Origin: JAFGCY01 sp964609245
GTDB lineage: Bacteria; 4484-113; JAFGCY01
Direction of reading: 5' to 3'
Assembly: GCA_964609245.1 (NCBI GenBank)
Contig: CAZSSB010000060.1
Location: 1-16,659, forward strand
DNA length: 16,659 bases
Part shown: positions 6,772 to 14,453 of the stretch, piece after piece
Position numbering within the stretch: position 1 is the first letter of the stretch
How the letters are laid out: every line of letters starts with the position of its first letter
Program-made: the position numbers and the translations under genes
The notes under the pieces: model-generated
Seen by the model: only the letters and a program-made list of their open reading frames with translations
Databases searched by the model: none
What the model was told of the DNA's origin: nothing

Positions 6772-7836
6772 CTAGGCCACCCCCCTTATGACTGACCCGA
6801 CCGCCGGTGCATAGACGCCCAACGCCGGGAAGTTCGGGGCAAAGGTCTGTTGGCAAGTCACGTTGGGCAGCAGGTCGAAGCGCAGGTCGATCAGCTCCAG
6901 CTTCAGCTGCTGCTGCAGCACCTCGCGCAGGTTGACCGGCCAGTAGCCGCTGCCCGCGAGGATCACCTTGGTGACGTTGCCTTCCTCGCGCTTGATATCC
7001 GTGATGTAGAACTCGATGCTGCGGCGAATCTCGCCCAGCAGGTTCGCCACGTAGTCGGTGGTCAACGGCAGGTGCTCGATGGGCAACTCGAACTCGATGC
7101 TCTCCAGCTCATGACGCAGCGGACTGCTGGGCGGCAGCTTGCGCTGCAGGACCTCGCGCAGTTGCTGCTTGCCCTGGCCGACTTTGCGCACCAGTTGCAA
7201 CCGGTCGTCTTCCATCAGCATCAGATCGATCGACTGCATGTTGAAATTCAGGATCAGCGTGATGCCCTCGTCGAAACGGGCGCCGGTCATCGAAGCCAGC
7301 TTCAGGACGTTCAGCTCCACCAGGTCGATGCCCACCATCTCGAGCTTGGCCGCCGCGACCAGGTCGACATAGGGCGCGATCGAGTTGCGCGGGATCGCGC
7401 AGGACAGCACCGGCACCACTTCGCCGCTGCCCTTGTCCATCGGCGGTCCCAACACGTGGTAGTCGATCAGCTTCTCCACCGTCGAGTCCAGATAGAGCCT
7501 CTCCACCTCGAGGCGCACGATGCGCGACATCTCGCGGTCCGGCATGTTGGGCACTTCGATGACACGGATCCAGGGGAACTTCACCGGGAAGCTGACCACC
7601 GTGCGCTTGGTGCGCACACGATGCGCCTTAAGCGTCTTCTGGATGAATGGAGCCAGTGTCAGCTGGTTGAAGTCGCCACCCTCCAGCACGTGCTGTCGAA
7701 TGTCCAGTATGTCCAGCGTGGTCAGGTAGGAGTTGCGGCCACGGGCGTGGCCGACCACGACAAACAGCTCCTCGGGCGTGAAGTGCAACCCGAGCAGCCC
7801 GCCGGACGTCATCCGCTTCAAGCTGTTATGCGCCAA
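6772..7836 (-). CDS. pilM: Type IV pilus assembly protein PilM (degenerate nucleotide-binding motifs)
   Basis: Cytoplasmic actin-like protein of 354 aa that binds the PilN N-terminus and anchors the alignment complex. The PilM-like features are VVSFPVKFPWIRVIEVPNMPDREM (residues about 78-101, one block), a VGIDLVELNVLKLA segment, ILAGSGYWPV as the adenosine motif, and the ending FPALGVYAPAVG, which matches the family's ALGLA end. The usual first phosphate motif (GIDIGS) reads GLHFTP and the second (VDIGAS) reads LNFNMQS, so both expected Asp residues are missing and ATP hydrolysis is doubtful. The start is TTG at 7836, because an in-frame stop lies five codons upstream; ATG at 7812 is the alternative. 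A strong promoter lies about 35 bp upstream. It heads the pilMNOP unit. Confidence 0.88.
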   Translation of the reverse strand: MAHNSLKRMTSGGLLGLHFTPEELFVVVGHARGRNSYLTTLDILDIRQHVLEGGDFNQLTLAPFIQKTLKAHRVRTKRTVVSFPVKFPWIRVIEVPNMPDREMSRIVRLEVERLYLDSTVEKLIDYHVLGPPMDKGSGEVVPVLSCAIPRNSIAPYVDLVAAAKLEMVGIDLVELNVLKLASMTGARFDEGITLILNFNMQSIDLMLMEDDRLQLVRKVGQGKQQLREVLQRKLPPSSPLRHELESIEFELPIEHLPLTTDYVANLLGEIRRSIEFYITDIKREEGNVTKVILAGSGYWPVNLREVLQQQLKLELIDLRFDLLPNVTCQQTFAPNFPALGVYAPAVGSVIRGVA

Positions 7837-7871
7837 ATCGTACCCCGTTCATCTCCGCCCTCTCCTGCCAC

Positions 7872-7900
7872 AGTATATTGGATAGTCTTCCGCCAGTCAA
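7872..7900 (-). promoter_or_regulatory. pilM promoter (sigma70-type)
   Basis: On the minus strand, -35 TTGACT (7900-7895), a 17-bp spacer and -10 TATACT (7877-7872). The predicted start of transcription is near 7865, about 30 nt before the TTG start codon of pilM. It lies just downstream of the pilA terminator, so pilMNOP is expected to be transcribed independently of pilCA. Confidence 0.82.
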
Positions 7901-7902
7901 GT

Positions 7903-7921
7903 TATCAACATCCTATCCACA
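7903..7921 (+). repeat. Two direct repeats next to the pilM -35
   Basis: On the plus strand, TATCAACA (7903-7910) and TATCCACA (7914-7921), in the same direction with starts 11 bp apart. The first is 2 bp upstream of the -35 hexamer, the same distance as the matching copy at pilQ. The minus-strand segment GTTGATA-NN-TTGACT is therefore shared by both promoters. Probably the binding site of a common regulator. Confidence 0.68.
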
Positions 7922-7933
7922 AGATGTCAAAAG

Positions 7934-7965
7934 CCCCTGGAGGGAAACCAAGGTCCCTCCAGGGG
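7934..7965 (-). terminator. Intrinsic terminator of pilA
   Basis: A perfect 12-bp inverted repeat (CCCCTGGAGGGA / TCCCTCCAGGGG) with an 8-nt loop begins 28 bp after the pilA stop. On the minus strand it is followed by GCTTTTG, a short U-run. The stem is strong enough to act as a terminator and to protect the 3' end of an abundant pilin mRNA. Confidence 0.8.
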
Positions 7966-7993
7966 TCAGTGTTCAGTTGATGAACGTCAATCG

Positions 7994-8392
<399 letters not shown>

Positions 8393-8403
8393 AGACAGAC
8401 CTC

Positions 8404-8418
8404 CACAATCAGATTGTG
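8404..8418. promoter_or_regulatory. 15-bp perfect palindrome abutting the pilA ribosome binding site
   Basis: CACAATC-A-GATTGTG is a perfect 7+7 inverted repeat in the 32-bp pilC-pilA gap. Its edge touches the GGAGGT ribosome binding site of pilA (8404-8399). As DNA it could be an operator. As RNA it could form a small 5-bp hairpin with a 5-nt loop that presents or masks the ribosome binding site. Confidence 0.5.
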
Positions 8419-8424
8419 ATGTAA

Positions 8425-9657
8425 CTACTCCAGCTCCTGAATGAGCTGAATCACCTTGAACAGCGGCATCCACAGGGCGATCACGATGAAACCGATGACC
8501 GTGCCCAGGGTCCCGATCAACACGGGCTCCAGCAGCGCGGTCAGTTTCCGCACTGTGGCTTCTACTTCCATCACGTAGAAGTCGTTGATCTTGAGTAGCA
8601 TGTGGTCGAGGGTGCCGCTCTCCTCGCCCACGGCGATCATTGCTGTCACCATCGGTGGATACAGTGCGGGGCTGTCCTCCAGCGGGCCGCTGATGGTCCG
8701 GCCTTCCTTGACCCCGCCCCTGACCTTGGCGATGGACTTCTCGTACACCGCGTTGAGCGATGCCTGCTCGACAATGGACAGTGATTTGAGGATCGGTACA
8801 CCCGCAGCCAGCATGGTAGCGAACACCTTCGTGATGCGCGCCAGGACTATCTTGCGCGTCAGGTCACCGAATACGGGTAGCTTCAGCTTGACTGCATCAA
8901 GCACCAGGCGCCCGCCGGGCAGCGAGTTGACCAGGTTGAGGATCCAGGGCACGGCGAAGTACAGCCCCAGGATCAGGAACCAGTATTTCTTCATGAATAC
9001 GGCCAGCCCGACCACGATGATGGTCATCATCGGCAGGTCCGCGCCCAGCGAGTCGAAGATGCTCTTGAACTGCGGGATGACGAAGATCATGACGAATGTC
9101 ACGACCAGCAGCGCCGCCACCGAGACGATCATGGGATAGCGCATCCCGGCGCTGATCTGGTGGCGGAGCCTGACTTCGGCTTCGAATGATTCGGCCAGCT
9201 GCTCCAGTGTGGCATCCAGCGTGCCGGTCTCCTCGGCGCTGAGAATCAGGCTGATCACCATCGCGTTGAAGACCCGCGGGTACTTGGCCATCGCCGCACT
9301 CAGCGGCAGACCCGAGGCAACGTCGTTCTTGATCGACTGCAACAGGCGGCCGAAGTACTGGTTCGTCTGCTGCTTGGAGAGGGTGTCCAGGCAGCGCGTG
9401 ATTGCGATGCCCGCCCCCACCATTGCCGACAGCTGACGGGTGAACAGGGCCATCTCGTCCAGCTTGACGCGCTGGAAGAACCCGCCGCTGAAGCCGGCGC
9501 CGTGCACTGGAGTGTCGATGTCCTGCTCAACCAATTCCAGCACGTACATGCCCTGGTTGCGCAGGCTGTTGAGCGCATCGATGCGGCTCTCCGCCGTCAG
9601 CGTGCCCGAGCTGATCGTGCCCTGGGCACTGCGCACGTTGTAGGTGAAGTTAGCCAT
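8425..9657 (-). CDS. pilC: Type IV pilus inner-membrane platform protein PilC
   Basis: Polytopic platform on which the assembly and retraction ATPases act. The 410 aa show an N-terminal MANFTYNVRSAQGT segment and two tandem T2SSF domains, about 68-191 (FTRQLSAMVGAGIAITRCL, then GTLDATLEQLAESFE) and about 271-393 (ATMLAAGVPILKSL, then GEESGTLDHMLLKI). Predicted membrane helices are near 174-194, 211-237 and 375-396, and the protein ends at ALWMPLFKVIQLIQELE. The length is normal for the family. The ATG at 9657 matches the family N-terminus; an in-frame GTG at 9675 would add six residues and has an AGGAG site 15 nt upstream, so the exact start is not certain. It is followed closely by pilA. Confidence 0.95.
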   Translation of the reverse strand: MANFTYNVRSAQGTISSGTLTAESRIDALNSLRNQGMYVLELVEQDIDTPVHGAGFSGGFFQRVKLDEMALFTRQLSAMVGAGIAITRCLDTLSKQQTNQYFGRLLQSIKNDVASGLPLSAAMAKYPRVFNAMVISLILSAEETGTLDATLEQLAESFEAEVRLRHQISAGMRYPMIVSVAALLVVTFVMIFVIPQFKSIFDSLGADLPMMTIIVVGLAVFMKKYWFLILGLYFAVPWILNLVNSLPGGRLVLDAVKLKLPVFGDLTRKIVLARITKVFATMLAAGVPILKSLSIVEQASLNAVYEKSIAKVRGGVKEGRTISGPLEDSPALYPPMVTAMIAVGEESGTLDHMLLKINDFYVMEVEATVRKLTALLEPVLIGTLGTVIGFIVIALWMPLFKVIQLIQELE

Positions 9658-9758
9658 GGTCGTAACCCACCGCACTTAGAATTATTCCATCTCCTGGCGC
9701 TATTGCAGTGAAGGCCCGATTAAGCGCCCGCCAAATCCAGTTTAACCCTGATAAGGTG
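9658..9758. other. 101-bp gap between pilT and pilC
   Basis: It contains the AGGAG candidate ribosome binding site of pilC and some AT-rich stretches, but I see no convincing -35/-10 pair and no strong terminator hairpin. pilC-pilA may be co-transcribed with the minor-pilin/pilT unit, or use a promoter I cannot recognise. Confidence 0.5.
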
Positions 9759-11012
9759 TCAGCCCTGCAGCTCCTTGTCGAGCTCGGCAGGGACGGTTGA
9801 GTGCTCTCGCGCCTCTTCGCGCGTCACAATGTTCTTGCGGACCAGCTCCACCAGGCTCATGTTCATCGTGCGCATCCCGATGTCCTGGCTGATTTCCATC
9901 GTGTTCTTGAGCTGGTGCGTGCGCCCCTCGCGGATCAGGTTGCGGACGGCGTTGGTGGCGATCAGCAGCTCGTAGGCCATCACGCGGCCGCCGCCGATGC
10001 GCTTGCAGAGGGTCTGGCAGAAGATCGCCTGCAGGCTGTTGGCCAGCTGCAGCTTGATCTGGTTCTGCTGGGCCTCGGGGAACACGTCGATGATGCGGTC
10101 CACCGTCTGGGCGGCGTCGTTGGTGTGCAGCGTGGTCAGCACCAGGTGGCCGGTTTCGGCCGCGGTGATCGCGGTCTGCATGCTCTCGATGTCGCGCAGC
10201 TCGCCGACCAGGATTACGTCCGGATCCTGGCGCAGCACGTGGCGCAGCGCCTTGGAGAACGCCTGGGTGTCGTGTCCGAGTTCGCGCTGATTGACGAGGC
10301 AGTACTTGTGTTTGTGCAGGTACTCGATCGGGTCCTCGACCGTCATGATGTGCGCGCGGCTGTTGGGGTTGCTGTTGATGAAGTCGATCATCGCTGCCAG
10401 GCTGGTGGTCTTGCCGCTGCCGGTCGGGCCGGTGACGAAGATGATGCCCCGCGGCAGCATGATCAGGTCCTTGGTCTTGGAGGGCAGGCCCAGCTCCTCA
10501 ATGGAGAGCTTCATGGTGGGCACCGCCCGGGTCACGCAGCCGACGGACCCGCGCTGGCGGAAGACGTTGACGCGGAAGCGCCCCATGTTCTTGACGCTGT
10601 AGGCGAAGTCGTACTCCAGGGCCTGCTCGAAGTCCGAGATCTGCTTCATGCTCATCATCGAGTAGACCAGTCCCTTGATCTCGCTGGGATCGAGCCTGGG
10701 CAGCGACAGTGGCTGCAGGTCGCCGTCGACGCGGATATGCGGTGGGGCTCCCGCGGCAAGGTGCAGGTCGGAGGCGCCCTGGTCCTGGACCATCTTCAGC
10801 AGATCGACGATGGTGTAGTCGACACCGATTTCGCCCTTCGACACGTCGATAGTCTTGTCGGGTTTGGATTCAGCCTTGGGTTCCACGGGTGCCGTCGGCG
10901 TGAAACGACCCATACCGCTGAGCGGATCGGTATCCGCCCCCACATCGTCGCCCGCATCGGCGTCCTCTTTGAGCGGCATTCCCAGCACGTCGCGCTTGCG
11001 CATCTCGTCCAT
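9759..11012 (-). CDS. pilT: Type IV pilus retraction ATPase PilT
   Basis: Hexameric cytoplasmic ATPase that drives pilus disassembly. From ATG 11012 the protein is 417 aa. Seen: a charged, probably disordered N-terminal extension (about 1-62), a PAS-like N-terminal domain starting VDYTIVDLLKMVQDQGASDL, Walker A GPTGSGKT (195-202), an Asp box (HIMTVEDPIEYL), Walker B DVILVGELRD (265-274), a His box LHTNDAA (295-301), and the PilT hallmark AVRNLIREG (355-363). There is no tetracysteine zinc motif and no MshEN domain, which argues against PilB. ATG 11012 is preferred because AAGGTGG lies 9 nt upstream; a GTG at 11054 that shares a base with the pilX stop would add 14 residues. It is last in the fimT-pilVWX-pilT run. 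Confidence 0.95.
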   Translation of the reverse strand: MDEMRKRDVLGMPLKEDADAGDDVGADTDPLSGMGRFTPTAPVEPKAESKPDKTIDVSKGEIGVDYTIVDLLKMVQDQGASDLHLAAGAPPHIRVDGDLQPLSLPRLDPSEIKGLVYSMMSMKQISDFEQALEYDFAYSVKNMGRFRVNVFRQRGSVGCVTRAVPTMKLSIEELGLPSKTKDLIMLPRGIIFVTGPTGSGKTTSLAAMIDFINSNPNSRAHIMTVEDPIEYLHKHKYCLVNQRELGHDTQAFSKALRHVLRQDPDVILVGELRDIESMQTAITAAETGHLVLTTLHTNDAAQTVDRIIDVFPEAQQNQIKLQLANSLQAIFCQTLCKRIGGGRVMAYELLIATNAVRNLIREGRTHQLKNTMEISQDIGMRTMNMSLVELVRKNIVTREEAREHSTVPAELDKELQG

Positions 11013-11053
11013 CGGAGCATACCACCTTGCGGGTTTTTCAGCGGGACACGCCA

Positions 11054-12880
11054 CTAATCATAGTACTTGCGTCCCCAACCTGTCGCTTCCAGGTCGCGCA
11101 AGGTCATCGTGAATTTGGTCACATACGGGAAGTAGGGCGGGGCATGGCCCTCGGAGAAACGCTCATCGTAGGTGAACTTCCAGAGGTAGCCCGTGATGTG
11201 ACCGTCCGAGTAGTAAACGCCGGTGGTCTGGTTCTTGTTCTCGATCAGGCCACCCAGCAGGTTCCAGTCTTCCTTGTAAGGGTAGTTGTAGTCGTAGCCG
11301 CCGCCGTAGGCCAGGTTCTCGGTACCGACACCATGGCCGGAGCTGACCGCCATCACGGTGGCGTGGACCGTCAGGTTGTCGGGCGCCGACTCGGCCAGCC
11401 AGATGTTGCCGTTGCTCGAAAAGATGCCCAGGATGTTCTCCACGTCCGGGTTCTCGATCGGGTCCGTCTCGTAAGTGATGTGGTCCGAGATGTAGATGTC
11501 CTCGGTGGCGCTGACCGTCAGGGACGTGTCGGTCTCCACGTCGGCGGTGTCGGTGCCCTGGCCGGCCAGCGACTCCACCTCGCCCTCGGTGTGCACCAGC
11601 CCGTTCATCCGCTGGTTGTAGAGCACCTCGGCGCCGCCGTCGACGCTGACGTAGGTGCTGTCGTCGGTGATCCGGAAGTTCCAGCTGTGCTCGCCGTCGA
11701 AGTAGCCGCCGTCATCGTTGTTCATCGTGACGGTGATCTGCTGCTGGCCTCCGCTCGCATCCAGCACCACGGTTTCCGCGTCGCCCCAGATCATGATGCC
11801 GCCCAGCATCGAGGCGCCCTCGTTGTAGTCCGGCGCGTAGTAGACGCCCTGGGAGAGCGTCTCCGGGCTGTCGGACAGCCCCATCCAGTCGATCAGGTAC
11901 TGCTCCCAGCCCTCCGGCGGCTCGGTCTTGTCCGCGACGTTGTCGTAGTCGCCGATCGACGCCCGCAGCTGTGACCAGCCGTTCTCCGGCAGGTCGATGG
12001 GATCGACGCCCCAGCTGACGGTGTCGTTGAAGATCGGATCCGCGTTGCCGCCCAGCCAGGAGTCCTCGTAGCTTTCCTGCACGGCGCTGAACGGGCCGTT
12101 GAAGGTCGGCTGGCCGTAGAAGCCGGCGCGACCCGTCGGCGGCGCCGAGTTGACGTGCGTCGGTCCATCGTAGACCTCGCCGTCGAAGAACACCAGCTGG
12201 TCCTCGTACTGGTTCTTCATGGAATGCGTGAAGTAGCCGTAGGTGGCGAAGGACGGACGCTGGACGTCGACGTCGAATGCGCCGCGCTCGGCGCGCGTGG
12301 CCTGGTTGTGCTGTCCGCCGGTGTTGGCCGCGCCGCGGCCGGCGACCTCGTAGCTGTAGTGGAAGGTATGCAGGTAGCTGATGTCGCCGGCGTCGGGCAG
12401 GTCCACGCCCGTGGCCGAGACCGTGACGTCGGTGGCGTAGTCCACCGTCAGCTGTCCGGCGGTCTCTAGGTCGGCCTGGGCGTCCGGGCCTTCTCCTTCG
12501 TATAGATCGTCCTCGAAGTGCTCGCCGGTGTCCAGCAGCAGTGAGAGCTGCGTCAGCGGGTTCTCGCTGCCGGCCTCCTCGGCATAGGTGTCGATGTCAC
12601 TCTCGTCGGCGACCGCCGGCATCTCGAAGCCGGACAGCGCGTGGGCCAGCACGATGTTGCCGTGCTCCACGCCGGAATCGGCGGCCTGCAGCGTCTTCTT
12701 GTTGCGCGCGTAGTCCTCGGTCATCTCCACGTCGGCCATCGTCAGGGCCATGGTGGCCAGCAGCAGGATGATCAGCAGCAGCGAGACCATCAGCGCCAGC
12801 ACCGTGACCGAGCCCGTCCGCCGCGCTCGCCGCCCGTAGCTGGTGTTCCTGATTCGGATGCTAATTGCCGGCATCGTCAT
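11054..12880 (-). CDS. pilX: PilX/GspK-like minor pilin with large DUF4900-like body
   Basis: A 608-aa protein whose N-terminus is that of PilX: a basic leader, Gly23, then the hydrophobic helix SVTVLALMVSLLLIILLLAT and the segment TEDYARNKKTLQAADSGVEH that is typical of PilX. It lacks Glu5 of the mature sequence. The remainder is far longer than PilX (usually under 250 aa). From memory it fits the DUF4900 pattern: FFDGEVYDGPTHVN, PTFNGPF, NADPIFNDTVSWGVDPIDLP, YYAPDY, then a repetitive beta-rich part with LVHTEGEV, TSLTVSATEDIYISDHITYE, LGIFSSNGNIWL and GLIENKNQTTG. This suggests a beta-solenoid-like surface domain exposed at the pilus tip. Start ATG 12880 follows GGAGG and overlaps the pilW stop (TAATG). 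The role as tip adhesin is inferred. Confidence 0.8.
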   Translation of the reverse strand: MTMPAISIRIRNTSYGRRARRTGSVTVLALMVSLLLIILLLATMALTMADVEMTEDYARNKKTLQAADSGVEHGNIVLAHALSGFEMPAVADESDIDTYAEEAGSENPLTQLSLLLDTGEHFEDDLYEGEGPDAQADLETAGQLTVDYATDVTVSATGVDLPDAGDISYLHTFHYSYEVAGRGAANTGGQHNQATRAERGAFDVDVQRPSFATYGYFTHSMKNQYEDQLVFFDGEVYDGPTHVNSAPPTGRAGFYGQPTFNGPFSAVQESYEDSWLGGNADPIFNDTVSWGVDPIDLPENGWSQLRASIGDYDNVADKTEPPEGWEQYLIDWMGLSDSPETLSQGVYYAPDYNEGASMLGGIMIWGDAETVVLDASGGQQQITVTMNNDDGGYFDGEHSWNFRITDDSTYVSVDGGAEVLYNQRMNGLVHTEGEVESLAGQGTDTADVETDTSLTVSATEDIYISDHITYETDPIENPDVENILGIFSSNGNIWLAESAPDNLTVHATVMAVSSGHGVGTENLAYGGGYDYNYPYKEDWNLLGGLIENKNQTTGVYYSDGHITGYLWKFTYDERFSEGHAPPYFPYVTKFTMTLRDLEATGWGRKYYD

Positions 12881-13476
12881 TATGGCGCCCCTCCGAGCTG
12901 CTTGTTGCGGAGCGTCGCGCGGCCTACCAGCGCCTGGGGCGCCAGCTTGCCGCCGGTGTAGGACGTGGTCTCGACTGACGTATCCAGCTGCAGCCGGACC
13001 TCGACCGAGGTGATTTCGCCGATGTTCGCCGGCACCGCGTCGCCCGGCGCGTAGTAGATGAACGAGATGTTGTAGACGTTGGGCAGCAGCGGATCGTTTG
13101 CGACGAACGGATTGCCGCCGACGTCGGTGGTGTAGCGCCGCATCAGGGTGCCTTCCGACATGTAGAAGTCGATGCGGTCGGTCACGCCGTTGTCGTCGAT
13201 GTCCGCGTAGAACGAGCAGGCGGTGTAGTCGGCCGTGATCAGCGGCTCGCTGCCATCGGCGGTGCCGGCGAGCTGCAGTTCGTCGACCATGAACTTGACC
13301 ACGTCCCGGATCTGTTCCTGATTGATGATGTTGCGGTTCTGGGTGGTGCTGAGCTGCATCTGCGAGACCATCAGCGTGACGATCCCGCCCGCGATCAGCA
13401 TGCCGATGGCAATCGCGAACAGCATCTCGACCAGGCTGAATCCGGCGCGGCTACCCCATCTAAGTGACCGACTCAT
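12880..13476 (-). CDS. pilW: PilW/GspJ-like minor pilin
   Basis: A 198-aa prepilin with leader MSRSLRWGSRAG, cleavage between G12 and F13, and helix FSLVEMLFAIAIGMLIAGG with Glu5 present. The QLSTTQNRNIINQEQIRDVVKFMVDEL region is typical of PilW, and a GspJ-like beta region follows (FYMSEGTLMRRYTTD, SVEVRLQLDTS). It is expected to work in the minor-pilin tip complex. It overlaps pilV by 4 bp (ATGA) and its stop overlaps the pilX start. The product is shorter than many PilW proteins but has no sign of truncation. Confidence 0.88.
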   Translation of the reverse strand: MSRSLRWGSRAGFSLVEMLFAIAIGMLIAGGIVTLMVSQMQLSTTQNRNIINQEQIRDVVKFMVDELQLAGTADGSEPLITADYTACSFYADIDDNGVTDRIDFYMSEGTLMRRYTTDVGGNPFVANDPLLPNVYNISFIYYAPGDAVPANIGEITSVEVRLQLDTSVETTSYTGGKLAPQALVGRATLRNKQLGGAP

Positions 13477-13889
13477 TGACCGATCACCCCCGTCAGGTTG
13501 TAGCTGCGGGTTTCACCCCATTGGCTCCACTGCACGGTGACCACCACCGTCTTCAGGTCGTTGTTGGCGAAGCCCGGGGCGCCGGTGGCGACCGTCCAGG
13601 CGCGACCGAAGACGCCGCCGGGGTCGCCCTGGGCGTTGATCGTACCGTCGTCGCTGCCGTCAACCACGCTGGCGAACGGCAGATTGCGCAGTTCCTCCAG
13701 CTTGGCCTCGGCCAGGTTGACCGCCGCCGCCAGATTCTGGTTGCGCTCGACGAGCCGGGCGTTGGCCACGCTCATCGCGAAGGCGCTGGCCAGCGCGATC
13801 GCGAGCACCACCATGCCGATCAGGACTTCGAGCAGGTTGTACCCGCCGCGCGGGCCGATCGCGAGCAGTCGCCGCAGTCTCAGTATCAT
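13473..13889 (-). CDS. pilV: PilV/GspI-like minor pilin
   Basis: A 138-aa prepilin with a 16-residue basic leader ending GPRGG, cleavage between G16 and Y17, and the helix beginning YNLLEVLIGMVVLAIALASA with Glu5 present. The next segment, NARLVERNQNLAAAVNLAEAKLEELRN, is the helical region seen in PilV/GspI. A compact beta part ends TVQWSQWGETRSYNLTGVIG, whose VTVQW-W pattern is characteristic of PilV. The ATG overlaps the fimT stop as ATGA and has GGGAGGG 8 nt upstream inside fimT. It is part of the H-I-J-K order of minor pilins. Confidence 0.9.
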   Translation of the reverse strand: MILRLRRLLAIGPRGGYNLLEVLIGMVVLAIALASAFAMSVANARLVERNQNLAAAVNLAEAKLEELRNLPFASVVDGSDDGTINAQGDPGGVFGRAWTVATGAPGFANNDLKTVVVTVQWSQWGETRSYNLTGVIGQ

Positions 13890-14389
13890 CGCAGGTGCCC
13901 TCCCACCAGCGGGAAGCGTCCGGTGGCGACGTTGGCCGTGAACGTGAAGGTCTCATCCATCGTGCTGACCAGCACGATCACGCCCCCCGCGGCCGGACTG
14001 CCGCCGGAAACCAGCGAGCCGCGCGGGGTAAACGACAGCTCGCCGTCGATGTAGGGAATCCCGCTGTCATCGAAGCTGACGGTCTCGGGCAGCGTCCTGG
14101 TCGGCAGCGACTCGGTACTGCCGGAGTCCGGATCGGTCCACTCCACCCACAACTGGGCGGCCTGGGCGTCGAACACCACGGTGGTGACCAGTTCCTCGCT
14201 GATCGCCTTGCTGCGCGCCTCGCTGAGTACTCCGTGAACCATGAGGCTCGCCCGTTCGAGTTCAGCATGCGGGCGCGCACTGACCATGTAGGCGTAGCTG
14301 GTGGTGGCCAGGATGCCGGTTATGGCGAGCACGATCAGGGTCTCGACCATCGACCAGCCGCTGCGCCTGCTGTATGCGCGTTTGCTCAT
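13886..14389 (-). CDS. fimT: FimT/GspH-like minor pilin
   Basis: A 167-aa prepilin: leader MSKRAYSRRSG, cleavage between G11 and W12 (Trp instead of the usual Phe), and helix WSMVETLIVLAITGILATTS with Glu5 present. It continues with the GspH pattern (ELERASLMVHGVLSEARSKAISEELVTTVVFD, in one block) and the terminal FTPRGSL that is diagnostic of the GspH domain. It is first in the minor-pilin unit, with a promoter candidate about 35 bp upstream. No good Shine-Dalgarno sequence is visible before the ATG at 14389; only a weak GAGCGAG is present. GspH/FimT proteins prime fibre assembly and in some bacteria bind DNA, but nothing here shows DNA binding. Confidence 0.9.
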   Translation of the reverse strand: MSKRAYSRRSGWSMVETLIVLAITGILATTSYAYMVSARPHAELERASLMVHGVLSEARSKAISEELVTTVVFDAQAAQLWVEWTDPDSGSTESLPTRTLPETVSFDDSGIPYIDGELSFTPRGSLVSGGSPAAGGVIVLVSTMDETFTFTANVATGRFPLVGGHLR

Positions 14390-14424
14390 CGCGTTGCTCG
14401 CTCTGCAAGCTCTTCTAGCAGTAT

Positions 14425-14453
14425 AGAGTACCCATTCTGCGACAATGTTGCAA
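14425..14453 (-). promoter_or_regulatory. Candidate promoter of the fimT-pilVWX-pilT unit
   Basis: On the minus strand, -35 TTGCAA (14453-14448), a 17-bp spacer and -10 TACTCT (14430-14425). An overlapping hexamer TATACT (14425-14420) is a better -10 but has only a weak -35 (ACATTG) at the right distance. The block 14420-14475 is clearly AT-rich compared with its surroundings, which supports a promoter here even though the exact hexamers are uncertain. Confidence 0.5.

Noticed and set aside
8393..8473. Upstream extension of the pilA start to 8473
   Set aside because: It would overlap pilC by about 50 bp and give a leader of 38 residues, while ATG 8392 has a perfect ribosome binding site and an 11-residue leader.
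9759..11012. Assignment of the ATPase as PilB
   Set aside because: No MshEN domain or tetracysteine zinc motif is present, and the AVRNLIREG motif is specific to PilT.
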